From contig QKXI01000009.1 in assembly GCA_003367665.1 (NCBI GenBank), positions 124,100-188,099 of the forward strand: 64,000 nt of DNA. Direction: 5' to 3'. The position numbers were made by a program, and so were the translations under genes. How positions within the stretch are numbered: the stretch's first letter is position 1; each line of letters begins with the position of its first letter. The stretch comes from Leifsonia sp. ku-ls (GTDB lineage: Bacteria; Actinomycetota; Actinomycetes; Actinomycetales; Microbacteriaceae). Positions 52,454 to 61,508 of the stretch are shown here, piece after piece. The notes below the pieces were generated by a model, which did no database searches, was not told where the DNA came from, and was given only the letters and a program-made list of their open reading frames with translations.

Positions 52454-53482
52454 TTGGTCGCGTACACGATCCACCATCACCACCACCAGCCGGCCCGACG
52501 GCGGCACCACGCCTGGTTCGTCGCCCTCGCGGTCGTCGTGGTCGCCGCAGCCGTCGCGGTCGTCGTCGCCGTGGGCGGCGGCGCGCTCTACGTCGGCTCG
52601 GTCGCGTCGGCATTCGACGCACACGTCTCGCACATCCCGCGGGCGTTTCCACCGGAAGCCGTACGACCCGCGGCGACCGCGACCGGCGCCGTGAACATCC
52701 TGCTGCTCGGGTCGGACTCGCGCGGCGCCCCGACCACGGTCGGCGCCACCGGCGTCTCCGACCAGCGCGCGGACACGATGATGCTCGTCCACATCGACGC
52801 CGACCGGCGGAACGTCTACCTGATCTCGATCATGCGCGATCTGTGGGTCCCGATCCCGGGCAACGGCACGGCGAAGATCAACGCGGCGCTCGCCTGGGGC
52901 GGCACGCCGCTGGTCATCCAGACCGTCGAGCAGCTGCTCGGCGCGCGCATCGACCACGTCGCGATCGTCGACTTCGCCGGTCTCACCGCCATGACGAACG
53001 CGCTCGGGGGAGTGGATGTGGACAGCCCGGTCGCCTTCACCACGGTGGCGTCCCCGCACCATACCTTCGTGAAGGGCATGAACCACCTCGACGGCGAGCA
53101 GGCGCTGGCGTTCGCCCGCGAGCGCTACGCCTTCCCGACCGCCGATTACCAGCGGGTGGCCGATCAGCAGGCCCTCATGCGCGGCTTCGCCGCCAAGCTG
53201 ATGAGCTTCTCGGTGCTCTCGGACCCCGGAAGGCTGACCGACTTCGCGACCGCCGCCGGCTCCTCCGTGAAGGTGGACCAGGGCTTCGGGCTCCAGGAGA
53301 TGCTCCAGCTGGCGGCGAGCATGCGGCTCTCCGGTGCGTCGAGCATCCACTCCTTCACCCTCCCGACCGCGGGGACGGGGACGTCTCCGGACGGCCAGTC
53401 GATCGTCAACGTGGACCAGGCCGCGGTGGACCGGCTGCGAGCGGCGCTCGCCGGAGACCGCCTCTCGACGTTCGCTCCCTGA
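52454..53482 (+). CDS. LytR-CpsA-Psr family cell-wall glycopolymer ligase
   Basis: A 342-residue membrane-anchored enzyme that attaches glycopolymers to peptidoglycan. The start is TTG 52454, with AAGGAGGG about 10 bases upstream. A histidine-rich N-terminus (YTIHHHHHQPARRRHH) precedes one helix (about 22-48). LCP motifs are NILLLGSDSR, RADTMMLVHI, SIMRDLWVPIPG, KINAALAWGG and EQALAFARERY, including the Arg and Asp that bind the pyrophosphate. Standalone gene. Confidence 0.9.
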   Translation: MVAYTIHHHHHQPARRRHHAWFVALAVVVVAAAVAVVVAVGGGALYVGSVASAFDAHVSHIPRAFPPEAVRPAATATGAVNILLLGSDSRGAPTTVGATGVSDQRADTMMLVHIDADRRNVYLISIMRDLWVPIPGNGTAKINAALAWGGTPLVIQTVEQLLGARIDHVAIVDFAGLTAMTNALGGVDVDSPVAFTTVASPHHTFVKGMNHLDGEQALAFARERYAFPTADYQRVADQQALMRGFAAKLMSFSVLSDPGRLTDFATAAGSSVKVDQGFGLQEMLQLAASMRLSGASSIHSFTLPTAGTGTSPDGQSIVNVDQAAVDRLRAALAGDRLSTFAP

Positions 53483-53497
53483 CCGCCGCGCTCGGCT

Positions 53498-54184
53498 TCA
53501 GGCGAGCGCGGCCTTCAGCGCGGTCAGATGGTCGCGGGTGAGGGCGGCGGCCAGGTCGGCATCCCGGTCGCCGATCGCGTCGACGATGCGCCTGTGCGTC
53601 TGCTGGTCGGCCTCGGAGCCGACGTCGCCGCTCAGGCGCAGCAGGTCGATCATCGCCTGCCTGCTCCGCGGTGTGAAGCCGTCGAAGAGGTCGACCAGGA
53701 TCGGGTTGTGGGCCGCGACGACGATGGCGCGGTGCACGGCGGTGTCGGCGTCCACGTGCTGTTCGAGCCCGCTGGTGTGTGCCGCACGCGCCTCGAGCGC
53801 CCGGCGCAGCGTGCGGAGTTCGGCCGGCGTCCTCCGCTCGGCGGCGAGTGCCGAGGCCTCCACTTCGATCGCGATGCGCGCCTCGATCACGGCGACGATG
53901 TCGGCGCGCCGGACGACCTGGTCCCACTCCTCCGGCTGATCGAGCGCGGTGACGAAGACGCCGGCGCCCTGACGGGTGGCGAGGACTCCGCGACCGGCCA
54001 GTTGCCGGATCGCCTCGCGGACGGTCGACCGTCCGACGCCGAGCTGCGGGGCGAGCGTCGTCTCTCCTGGCAGCTTCTGGCCGAGGGTCCACTCGCCGGC
54101 GCGGATGCGTTCGAGCAGGGCGTCCGCGACCTGCTCGGCCAGGGGCTCTCGGCGGAGGGGCGTCATGCGTCCATCATCCCGCAT
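53498..54184 (-). CDS. GntR-family regulator, FadR type
   Basis: A 228-residue regulator. ATG 54184 is preferred over 54166 because GAGGAG lies 7 bases before it. The winged helix reads LAPQLGVGRSTVREAIRQLA; the FCD domain contains DADTAVHRAIVVAAHNPILV with its metal-binding residues. It is divergent from the leuA leader and its promoter region. It could respond to an amino or organic acid; a link to leucine synthesis is only positional. Confidence 0.85.
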   Translation of the reverse strand: MRDDGRMTPLRREPLAEQVADALLERIRAGEWTLGQKLPGETTLAPQLGVGRSTVREAIRQLAGRGVLATRQGAGVFVTALDQPEEWDQVVRRADIVAVIEARIAIEVEASALAAERRTPAELRTLRRALEARAAHTSGLEQHVDADTAVHRAIVVAAHNPILVDLFDGFTPRSRQAMIDLLRLSGDVGSEADQQTHRRIVDAIGDRDADLAAALTRDHLTALKAALA

Positions 54185-54192
54185 CGCCTCAC

Positions 54193-54224
54193 TCCTCAAC
54201 TTGTCTGAGGACTTGTGATAGCGT
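54193..54224 (+). promoter_or_regulatory. leuA promoter region with inverted and direct repeats
   Basis: TCCTCA-N7-TGAGGA (54193-54211) is an inverted repeat, and ACTTGT occurs twice 12 bases apart (54199 and 54211). TAGCGT at 54219-54224 is a likely -10 box placing the transcript start at or next to the leader ATG at 54231. The repeats may bind the divergent GntR-type regulator. Confidence 0.4.
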
Positions 54225-54230
54225 CAGGGC

Positions 54231-54275
54231 ATGCTTCGCGGACTCCTCCTCCTTCGCCGCCACGGCGGGGCCTAG
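54231..54275 (+). CDS. leuA leader peptide, [14 protein letters not shown]
   Basis: A 14-codon frame with four consecutive leucine codons (CTC CTC CTC CTT) followed by two Arg codons, ending TAG inside the first arm of a strong hairpin 75 bases before leuA. This is the classic layout of ribosome-mediated attenuation: ribosomes stall at the Leu codons when leucyl-tRNA is scarce, preventing the hairpin. It is probably translated from a leaderless transcript. Similar Leu-rich leaders precede leuA in other actinobacteria. Confidence 0.8.
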   Translation: MLRGLLLLRRHGGA

Positions 54276-54297
54276 CCGGACCGGCTCCCCGCCGTGG
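54260..54297 (+). terminator. leuA attenuator hairpin
   Basis: CCACGGCGGGG (54260-54270) and CCCCGCCGTGG (54287-54297) are perfectly complementary, and the inner AGCCGG-A-CCGGCT (54274-54286) extends the stem. The left arm overlaps the last codons of the Leu-rich leader, so ribosome position decides whether it can form. There is no T-run, as expected if it acts by termination in an actinobacterium or by blocking translation. Confidence 0.7.
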
Positions 54298-54349
54298 AGC
54301 GGGATGCTGCGCCGGTCGACCAGATCACCGATCGAGACAGGAATTCCAC

Positions 54350-56104
54350 ATGACCGCAGCAACCACGCCGTCCACGCACGAGGACGCGCCCCCCGCCGAC
54401 GCCCCGGCCTGGAACCGGCAGCGCCCGTCCGCCATGCCGTGGCGACGCTACCGCGACGTCTTCCGCCGGGTGGCGGTCCCGCTCGTCGAGCGCGAGTGGC
54501 CGAACCGGCGACTCGTCTCGGCGCCGCTGTGGGTGCCGGTCGACCTCCGCGACGGCAACCAGGCCCTGGCGGAGCCGATGGACCCGGAGCGCAAGCGCCG
54601 CTTCTTCGAGCTCATGGTCGCCATGGGCTACACCGAGATCGAGGTCGGCTACCCGTCCGCGTCGCAGACCGACTACGACTTCGTGCGCCTCCTCGCCGAC
54701 TCCGACCTCGCACCGGACGACGTGACGGTCGTCGTGTTCACCCCGGCGCGCCGCGACCTCATCGAGCGGACCGTGGAGTCGATCCGCGGCATCCGCAACC
54801 CGGTGGTCATCCACATGTACACGGCGACGGCGCCGATCTGGCGGGACGTCGTGCTCGGCAAGGGGCGGGACGAGCTGCGCGACCTCATCCTCGCCGGCGC
54901 TCGGGACGTGCTCGAGCTCGCCGGGCACCTGCCGAACGTGCGCTTCGAGTTCTCGCCGGAGGTGTTCAACCTGACCGAGCCGGACTACGTCATCGAGATC
55001 TGCGACGCCGTGACCGAGCTGTGGGATGCGACGCCCCAGCGCCCGGTCATCCTCAACCTCCCCGCCACGGTCGAGATCGCGACACCGAACGTCTACGCCG
55101 ACCAGATCGAGTACATGCACAAGAACCTCGGCCGGCGCGACGCGGTCATCCTCTCGGTGCACCCGCACAACGACCGCGGCACCGGGATCGCGTGCGCGGA
55201 GCTGGCGGTCCTCGCCGGAGCGCAGCGCGTGGAGGGCTGCATCTTCGGCAACGGCGAGCGCACGGGGAACGTGGACATCGCCACCCTGGCCCTGAACCTG
55301 CACGCCCAGGGCGTCGACCCGATGATCGACTTCTCCGACATCGACCACATCCGCCGCACCGTCGAGTACTGCAACCGGATCGAGGTGCACCCGCGGCATC
55401 CGTACGTCGGCGACCTCGTGCACACGGCCTTCAGCGGCACCCACCAGGACGCGATCAAGAAGGGCCTGGCCGCGCACCGCACCCGCGCGCGGGCGGAGGG
55501 ACGGCCGGAGGGCGAGATCGAGTGGCGCGTGCCCTACCTGCCGATCGACCCGGCGGATCTCGGCCGGACGTACGACGCGGTCATCCGCGTCAACTCGCAG
55601 TCCGGCAAGGGCGGCATCGCCTACCTGCTCGAGACGGAGTACGGCATCGAGCTGCCGCGTCGCCTGCAGATCGACTTCGCGCGGCACGTGCAGGAGTACG
55701 CGGACAGCACCGGTGCGGAGATCGACGCGGCACGCCTGCTCGGCCTGTTCGAGCGCAGCTACCTCGGAACCGTCGACAACCGGATCGAGCTGGTGGAGTT
55801 GGACACGGGAGCGGGCGGCACTGCGGTCTCGGTGAGTGTCGACGGCATCGAGCGAACGGGCCGCTACGAGGGGGTCGGGCCGGTCGAGGCCGTCACGCTC
55901 CTGCTGGGGGAGTTCGGCCTCCCGGTAGAGGTGCTGTCGCTGCACCAGACGTCACTCGCGGCCGGGGCGGCGAGCGAGGCCCTGACCCTGATCGAGTACC
56001 GGGACGCCGACGGAACCCGGTGGGCGGCGGGCCGCCACCGCTCCGTGGCCATGGCGAGTGTGGAGGGGGTGCTGCGCGCGGCCGCCTGCGGCATGCCACG
56101 ATGA
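54350..56104 (+). CDS. leuA: 2-isopropylmalate synthase
   Basis: A 584-residue enzyme joining acetyl-CoA and 2-ketoisovalerate in the first step of leucine synthesis. The barrel domain has [13 protein letters not shown] (metal Asp), [11 protein letters not shown] (metal His) and [20 protein letters not shown]. The C-terminal regulatory domain (about 450-584) senses leucine. ATG 54350 matches the long actinobacterial N-terminus ([17 protein letters not shown]). Controlled by the leader and hairpin upstream. Confidence 0.96.
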   Translation: MTAATTPSTHEDAPPADAPAWNRQRPSAMPWRRYRDVFRRVAVPLVEREWPNRRLVSAPLWVPVDLRDGNQALAEPMDPERKRRFFELMVAMGYTEIEVGYPSASQTDYDFVRLLADSDLAPDDVTVVVFTPARRDLIERTVESIRGIRNPVVIHMYTATAPIWRDVVLGKGRDELRDLILAGARDVLELAGHLPNVRFEFSPEVFNLTEPDYVIEICDAVTELWDATPQRPVILNLPATVEIATPNVYADQIEYMHKNLGRRDAVILSVHPHNDRGTGIACAELAVLAGAQRVEGCIFGNGERTGNVDIATLALNLHAQGVDPMIDFSDIDHIRRTVEYCNRIEVHPRHPYVGDLVHTAFSGTHQDAIKKGLAAHRTRARAEGRPEGEIEWRVPYLPIDPADLGRTYDAVIRVNSQSGKGGIAYLLETEYGIELPRRLQIDFARHVQEYADSTGAEIDAARLLGLFERSYLGTVDNRIELVELDTGAGGTAVSVSVDGIERTGRYEGVGPVEAVTLLLGEFGLPVEVLSLHQTSLAAGAASEALTLIEYRDADGTRWAAGRHRSVAMASVEGVLRAAACGMPR

Positions 56105-56108
56105 CTCC

Positions 56109-56315
56109 ATGGAGACGACGAACGGACACCTGCCCCGCTACCGCCTGTTGACCGGCGTGGACGACTCGGCGTTCTGCGAGCGCGTGTCGGAGGCGCTGGA
56201 GCTCGGCTACGAACTGCACGGCGCCCCCGCCCTGACCTGGACTGGCGCGACCGGCTATGTAGCCCAAGCCGTGATCTGGCCGCACCAGGGTCCGACCCCC
56301 GAGAAGACCTCGTAG
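56109..56315 (+). CDS. DUF1737 domain small protein
   Basis: A 68-residue protein, starting 4 bases after leuA. The DUF1737 pattern is clear: PRYRLLTGVDDSAFCERVSE, ALELGYELHG and VAQAVIWP. Members are small soluble proteins of unknown function. It probably shares the leuA transcript, which need not mean a shared role. Confidence 0.8.
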   Translation: METTNGHLPRYRLLTGVDDSAFCERVSEALELGYELHGAPALTWTGATGYVAQAVIWPHQGPTPEKTS

Positions 56316-56336
56316 GAGATCCGCCCGGGATACCTT

Positions 56337-56373
56337 CGAATCTCCGACGATTGGCAGAACGGCAGGAGATTCG
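56337..56373 (+). terminator. inverted repeat after leuA and DUF1737 genes
   Basis: CGAATCTCC (56337-56345) and GGAGATTCG (56365-56373) are perfect complements with a 19-base loop, 21 bases after the DUF1737 stop. It may end the leuA transcript. The rest of the spacer up to the tRNA shows nothing else clear. Confidence 0.4.
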
Positions 56374-56419
56374 GGCGTTCGATCGCTCATCCCTGCGGCC
56401 GTGAAGAAGCTATGTAGTG

Positions 56420-56507
56420 TGGCGGAGAATGGGGGATTCGAACCCCCGAGGGCTTGCACCCAACACGCTTTCCAAGCGTGCGCCATAGGCCACTAGGCGA
56501 ATTCTCC
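56420..56507 (-). tRNA. tRNA-Ser(GGA)
   Basis: The minus strand folds into a class II tRNA. The acceptor stem is GGAGAAT with ATTCTCC, the anticodon GGA lies at 56471-56473 in loop TTGGAAA, and there is a long variable arm as in serine tRNAs. The T loop is TTCGAAT within a GGGGG/CCCCC stem. The CCA end is encoded at 56420-56422. It reads UCC and UCU serine codons. Confidence 0.95.
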
Positions 56508-56608
56508 TTGCGCTGCCTTCCGCTCTCGCGGCCGGCGGCTCACAGTATCTTACTTGATCCGCGGGGCGCCCGACGCACACGCCTCCCAGCCGCACCCGCT
56601 ACACTGGT

Positions 56609-56703
56609 CTCCGGCTCCCCACGTGGCGCCATCCAGGCCAACTCCCCCAGGGCGGAAACGCAGCAAGGGTAACCGGGCTCTGGCGGGTGCGTGGGGGGTC
56701 TTT
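56609..56703 (+). ncRNA. ffs: signal recognition particle RNA, small bacterial (4.5S) type
   Basis: The sequence contains the conserved SRP domain IV: CCAGG and GGGCGGAAACGCAGCAAGGG with the GGAA tetraloop-side internal loops. The ends CTCCCCACG (from about 56615) and CGTGGGGGG (to about 56698) pair. TTTTT follows at once as a terminator. TACACT at 56600-56605 is a plausible -10 box. It binds Ffh to target nascent membrane proteins. Confidence 0.93.
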
Positions 56704-56758
56704 TTCGTCCAGCCGGGCGTCACCGGCTCCGCGTATCCTGTCGCCAGGAGCGTCGGGC

Positions 56759-56775
56759 TTCTACGGTTTGTAGAA
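56759..56775 (+). promoter_or_regulatory. inverted repeat over a likely -10 box
   Basis: TTCTAC-GGTTT-GTAGAA is a perfect inverted repeat with 6-base arms, 32 bases before the DUF1254 gene. TAGAAT inside it could be the -10 box, so a repressor bound here would block transcription. AT-rich compared with its surroundings. Confidence 0.4.
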
Positions 56776-56806
56776 TGGCTGTCGAGTGGGACGAACGGGG
56801 TGCGCA

Positions 56807-58159
56807 GTGACCGAGGAGCTGACCGAGCTGGCGACCGAGGCCTTTGTCGTCGGGTTCCCTCTGGTGTTCGACCTGGAGCAGGTCGTCCGGTTCGTGGAGG
56901 ACGGCATCGGCGGCGTCCCGGCCACGCCCTTCAACGTGTTCGGGCACGCGCGCGAGCTGGCCGGTCCGGACGACACGTTCGTGTCGATCAACAACGACAC
57001 CGTGTACTCGATCGCGCAGGTCGACCTCGGCGTCGGCCCGATCCGGCTCTCCGTGCCCGCGGCGGGTGACCGCTATCACGTCCTCCAGTTCGTGGACGCG
57101 TGGACGAACAACTTCGCCTACGTCGGCACCCGTGCGACCGGCGGCGCAGGGGGCGAGTTCCTCCTGCTCCCGCCCGAGGCCGACGTCGCGGGAACGGGTG
57201 CAGAGGCATCGGCCGTCGACGCGGACGTCCGCACGATCCGCTTTCCCACCCGCGTCGGCACCATCGTCGGTCGATGGGCGGTCGACGGCCCCGACGACCT
57301 TCCCGCCGTGCACGCGCTCCAGGACGCGCTGACCCTCACCCCGGTGCGGCAGACGCTCGCGCCGCCCGAGGGGGTCCCCTCGGTCCCGGCCGGGGCGGGG
57401 GAGGCGCTCGACTTCTTCGAGAAGCTGCGCGTCTGGTCGCAGGCGTTCCCGCCGGCCGAGCGCGACCGGCCCGCACTGGAGTCGTACGCGCCGCTCGGGC
57501 TGCTCAGCCCGTACCCGCTGTCGGCGCAGCCGGAGTCGGTGCGCGCGGCGCTGAATACCGGATACGCGCTCGGCAAGGAGGCGCTGGAGTCGGCTCTGCG
57601 CACCGGCGCCGCGGCCGTCGACCACTGGCAAGCCGATCTGCACGTCTTCGACTACAACCTCGACTTCTTCGAGGTCGGCGCGATCGACGCGCCGGAGTGG
57701 AAGCTCACCGACCCGCGCACCCGGTACGCCCATCGGGCCGGCGCCGCGCTCGGCGGACTCTGGGGCAACCACGCCTACGAGGCGGCCTACCTCATGACCT
57801 ACGAGGACGCCGCGGGCGAGCCCCTCAGCGGCGACCGCACCTACCGCCTGCGCCTCGCGCCGACGCCCCCGGTCGGCGCGTTCTGGTCGCTGACCATGTA
57901 CGACCTCCCGCAGTACTACCTCGTCGCCAACCCGATCGGCCGCTATTCGATCGGCGACAGGACGCGCGGGCTCGTGTACGACGACGACGGAGGACTGACC
58001 ATCACGATGAGCGCCACCCGACCGGCCGACGAGAAGGCGGCAGCGAACTGGCTGCCGACGCCCGCGGGGGGTTTCCGCCCCATCCTGCGCCTGTACCAGC
58101 CGGGCGAGGACGTGCTCGACGGCACGTACACGATCCCTGCGATCGAGCGGATCGGCTGA
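56807..58159 (+). CDS. DUF1254/DUF1214 domain protein
   Basis: A 450-residue protein. The DUF1254 part (about residues 10-140) includes NVFGHARELAGPDDTFVSIN and NNDTVYSIAQVDL, and the DUF1214 part (about 330-440) includes PPVGAFWSLTMYDLPQYYLV. The GTG at 56807 is used, since upstream in-frame sequence is not family-like. There is no signal peptide, so it appears cytoplasmic, whereas many relatives are exported. Function unknown. The pta gene begins 2 bases after its stop codon. Confidence 0.8.
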   Translation: MTEELTELATEAFVVGFPLVFDLEQVVRFVEDGIGGVPATPFNVFGHARELAGPDDTFVSINNDTVYSIAQVDLGVGPIRLSVPAAGDRYHVLQFVDAWTNNFAYVGTRATGGAGGEFLLLPPEADVAGTGAEASAVDADVRTIRFPTRVGTIVGRWAVDGPDDLPAVHALQDALTLTPVRQTLAPPEGVPSVPAGAGEALDFFEKLRVWSQAFPPAERDRPALESYAPLGLLSPYPLSAQPESVRAALNTGYALGKEALESALRTGAAAVDHWQADLHVFDYNLDFFEVGAIDAPEWKLTDPRTRYAHRAGAALGGLWGNHAYEAAYLMTYEDAAGEPLSGDRTYRLRLAPTPPVGAFWSLTMYDLPQYYLVANPIGRYSIGDRTRGLVYDDDGGLTITMSATRPADEKAAANWLPTPAGGFRPILRLYQPGEDVLDGTYTIPAIERIG

Positions 58160-58160
58160 C

Positions 58161-60296
58161 GTGGCGCGTTCGATCTACATCACCTCCGCCGAGGGACACA
58201 CGGGCAAGTCGACCGTCGCGTTGGGCGTGCTGGAGGCACTGCGGCACTCGGTCGGCCGGGTCGGCGTGTTCCGCCCGATCGCGCGCTCGACCGCCGAGCG
58301 GGACTACGTGCTCGAGCTGCTGCTGCAGCGCACCACGGCCGGCATCCCCTACGAGGAGGCGGTCGGCGTCGGCTACGAGGACGTGCACGCCGACGCGGAC
58401 GCCGCGCTGGGCGAGATCGTGCGCCGCTTCCGGGCCGTGGAGGCGCGCTGCGACACGGTCGTCATCCTCGGCTCCGACTACACCGACGTCGGCAGCCCGA
58501 CCGAGCTCGGCTACAACGCGCGCATCGCCGCCAACCTCGGCGCGCCGGTGCTGCTCGTGCTCGGCGGCCGCGTCGGCCAGGGCCTCGGCGAACGCCTCGG
58601 ACAGGCCGACCCGCGCTCGCCGGAGGAGCTCCGCCAGTTGGCCGAGATCGCCGTCGCGGAGCTGCGCGCCGAGCACGCCGGCCTGCTCGCGGTGATCGCG
58701 AACCGTGCGGACGCCGACAACCTGGAGCCGATCGTCGCCGCGGTCGCGTCCGCGGTCGGCGCGTCCGCCGCCGCAGCCGGCACCTCCGACCGGCCGCCGG
58801 TGTGGGCCATCCCGGAGGACCCGTTCCTGGTCGCGCCGAGCATCCGCTCGATCATGGAGCAGACCGGCGCCACCCTCATCGCGGGCGAGGAGACGCTCCT
58901 GACGCGTGAGGCGCTCGGCGTCGTGGTCGCCGGCATGTCGATGAACAACGTGCTGCCGCGGCTGGTGGACGGCGCCGTCGTGGTGGTGCCGGGGGACCGC
59001 ACCGAGGTGCTGCTCGCCGTGCTCATGGCGAACGCCTCCGGCACCTTCCCGTCGATCGCGGGCATCGTCCTCAACGGCGGGTTCGACCTGCCGGAGCCGA
59101 TCGAGCGGCTGCTCGCCGGCCTCCGGTCGCCGCTGCCGATCGTGCGCACCGGTCTCGACACCTACGAGACGGTGGTCCGCATCACGCACGCGCGCGGACG
59201 GCTCGCCGCCGACTCGCAGCGCAAGTACGACACCGCCCTCGCGCTGTTCGAACGGCACGTGGAGGCGGACGCCCTGCTCGCGCGCCTCAACGTGTCGCGG
59301 CACGAGGTCGTGACGCCGCTGATGTTCGAGTACGACCTGATCGAGCGCGCCCGGGCCGCGAACAAGCACATCGTGCTGCCGGAGGGCGAGGACGACCGCA
59401 TCCTGCGCGCCGCCCACACCCTGCTCGCGCGCGGGGTGGCCCGGCTGACCATCCTCGGCGAGCCGTTCGAGGTGCGCTCCCGCGCGATCGAGCTCGGCCT
59501 CGACCTGTCGGGCGCCGAGGTGCTGAGTCCGTTCGACGACGTGCTCCGGCTGCGGTTCGCGGAGGAGTACGCCCGGCTCCGCGCCCATAAGGGCATCACG
59601 GTGGACCAGGCCTCGGACACCGTCACCGACTCGTCCTACTTCGGCACGATGATGGTGCACCTGGGACTCGCCGACGGCATGGTGTCGGGCGCCGCGCACA
59701 CGACGGCCCACACGATCCGGCCGGCCTTCGAGATCATCAAGACCACCCCGGGGGTCTCCGTCGTCTCCAGCGTCTTCCTGATGGCGCTCGCCGACCGCGT
59801 GCTGGTCTACGGCGACTGCGCCGTCATCCCGGACCCCACCGCCGAGCAGCTCGCCGACATCGCGATCTCGTCGGCGACGACGGCGGCCCAGTTCGGCATC
59901 GAGCCGCGCGTGGCGATGCTGTCGTACTCGACGGGCGACTCCGGCGCGGGCGCCGACGTGGAGAAGGTGCGGACCGCGACGACGCTGGTGCGCGAGCGGG
60001 CGCCGGAGCTCGCGGTGGCGGGGCCGATCCAGTACGACGCGGCGGCGGACGCGGCGGTCGGCGCCGCGAAGATGCCGGGCTCGGAGGTAGCCGGCCGGGC
60101 GACGGTGTTCATCTTCCCCGACCTGAACACCGGCAACAACACCTACAAGGCGGTGCAGCGCAGCGCCGGCGCGGTCGCGATCGGACCGGTGCTGCAGGGC
60201 CTGCGCAAGCCGATCAACGACCTCTCCCGCGGCGCGACGGTCGACGACATCGTCAACACGGTGGCCATCACGGCGATCCAGGCGGCGCTGTCGTGA
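58161..60296 (+). CDS. pta: phosphate acetyltransferase
   Basis: A 711-residue enzyme interconverting acetyl-CoA and acetyl phosphate. It is the long form: an N-terminal P-loop domain (ITSAEGHTGKSTVALGVLEA), a DRTGG domain (about 220-340) and the catalytic C-terminal domain from about 390 (VLPEGEDDRILRAAHTLLAR, then VFIFPDLNTGNNTYKAVQRS). GTG start 2 bases after the previous stop, and a 4-base overlap with ackA. Part of acetate overflow and acetate recovery. Confidence 0.95.
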   Translation: MARSIYITSAEGHTGKSTVALGVLEALRHSVGRVGVFRPIARSTAERDYVLELLLQRTTAGIPYEEAVGVGYEDVHADADAALGEIVRRFRAVEARCDTVVILGSDYTDVGSPTELGYNARIAANLGAPVLLVLGGRVGQGLGERLGQADPRSPEELRQLAEIAVAELRAEHAGLLAVIANRADADNLEPIVAAVASAVGASAAAAGTSDRPPVWAIPEDPFLVAPSIRSIMEQTGATLIAGEETLLTREALGVVVAGMSMNNVLPRLVDGAVVVVPGDRTEVLLAVLMANASGTFPSIAGIVLNGGFDLPEPIERLLAGLRSPLPIVRTGLDTYETVVRITHARGRLAADSQRKYDTALALFERHVEADALLARLNVSRHEVVTPLMFEYDLIERARAANKHIVLPEGEDDRILRAAHTLLARGVARLTILGEPFEVRSRAIELGLDLSGAEVLSPFDDVLRLRFAEEYARLRAHKGITVDQASDTVTDSSYFGTMMVHLGLADGMVSGAAHTTAHTIRPAFEIIKTTPGVSVVSSVFLMALADRVLVYGDCAVIPDPTAEQLADIAISSATTAAQFGIEPRVAMLSYSTGDSGAGADVEKVRTATTLVRERAPELAVAGPIQYDAAADAAVGAAKMPGSEVAGRATVFIFPDLNTGNNTYKAVQRSAGAVAIGPVLQGLRKPINDLSRGATVDDIVNTVAITAIQAALS

Positions 60297-61495
60297 GCGC
60301 CGTCCTGGTCGTCAACAGCGGCTCGTCGTCGTTCAAGTACCAGCTGATCGACAGCGAGACAGAGGAGTCGCTCGCCTCCGGCCTCGTCGAGCGGATCGGC
60401 GAGCCCAGCGGGCACATGACCCACCGCGGACCGAACGGAAGCACCGAGCGCACGCTCGCCATCCCCGACCACACCGCAGGTTTCCGGGCGATGCTCGACG
60501 CCTTCGAGGCCGAGGGGCCGAGCCTGGAGCAGAACCCGCTCGACGCCGTGGGTCACCGCGTGGTGCACGGCGGGAAGCGCTTCTTCGAGCCCACCGTTGT
60601 GACTCCGCTGGTCGAGATCAACATCGAGGACCTCTCCGACCTCGCCCCGCTGCACAACCCGGCGAACCTGCAGGGCATCCGGGCCGCGAAGAAGGCGTTC
60701 CCGGACGTGCCGCACGTCGCCGTGTTCGACACGGCGTTCCACCAGACGCTGCCGCCGGCCGCCTACACGTATGCCATCGACGCGAGCCTGGCGGAGCGCC
60801 ACCGGGTGCGCCGGTACGGCTTCCACGGCACCTCGCACAAGTACGTCTCCGAGACGGCCGCCGAGTTCCTGGGCCGCCCGCTGGGGGAGCTGCGGCAGAT
60901 CGTGCTGCACCTCGGCAACGGCGCGTCCGCCGCCGCCATCGACGGCGGTCGCTCGGTCGACACGTCGATGGGCATGACGCCGCTCGAGGGTCTCGTCATG
61001 GGCACGCGCTCCGGAGACCTCGACCCGGCGGTGCTGCTGCATCTCGCACGCAGGGCGCACCTCTCGACCGACGAGCTCGACGAGCTTCTGAACCGGCGCA
61101 GCGGCCTGCTCGGGCTCTCCGGGCGCGGCGACATGCGCGACGTCCGCCACGCCGCCAGGGGAGGCGACCAGGATGCCCGGCTGGCGCTCGACGTGACCGT
61201 GCACCGCCTCAAGCACTACATCGGCGCGTACACGGCGCTGCTCGGCGGCCTCGACGTCCTCACCTTCACAGCCGGCGTCGGCGAGAACGACGCGGCGCTG
61301 CGGGCCGAGGTGCTGAGCGGGTTGGAGGTGCTCGGCATCCGGCTCGATCCCGAGCGCAACGCCGACGCGTCGCACGACGCCAGGATCATCTCGGCCGACG
61401 GCTCCCCGGTGACCGTGCTGGTCGTGCCGACGAACGAGGAGCGCGAGATCGCCCGGCAGTCGCTCCAGGCCGTCCGGGAGTCGACGGGGAGCTGA
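60293..61495 (+). CDS. ackA: acetate kinase
   Basis: A 400-residue kinase making acetate and ATP from acetyl phosphate, or the reverse. Family motifs are LVVNSGSSSFKYQLI at the start, VGHRVVHGGKRF, YGFHGTSHKYVSE, QIVLHLGNGASAAAIDGGRS and FTAGVGENDAALR. GTG start overlapping the pta stop by 4 bases, confirming an operon. Confidence 0.96.
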   Translation: MSAVLVVNSGSSSFKYQLIDSETEESLASGLVERIGEPSGHMTHRGPNGSTERTLAIPDHTAGFRAMLDAFEAEGPSLEQNPLDAVGHRVVHGGKRFFEPTVVTPLVEINIEDLSDLAPLHNPANLQGIRAAKKAFPDVPHVAVFDTAFHQTLPPAAYTYAIDASLAERHRVRRYGFHGTSHKYVSETAAEFLGRPLGELRQIVLHLGNGASAAAIDGGRSVDTSMGMTPLEGLVMGTRSGDLDPAVLLHLARRAHLSTDELDELLNRRSGLLGLSGRGDMRDVRHAARGGDQDARLALDVTVHRLKHYIGAYTALLGGLDVLTFTAGVGENDAALRAEVLSGLEVLGIRLDPERNADASHDARIISADGSPVTVLVVPTNEEREIARQSLQAVRESTGS

Positions 61496-61508
61496 CAGGA
61501 GCACGGCC

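Noticed and set aside
56786-56806. Upstream GTG start for the DUF1254 gene
   Set aside because: The extra seven residues are not family-like, and the later GTG at 56807 leads directly into the conserved domain.
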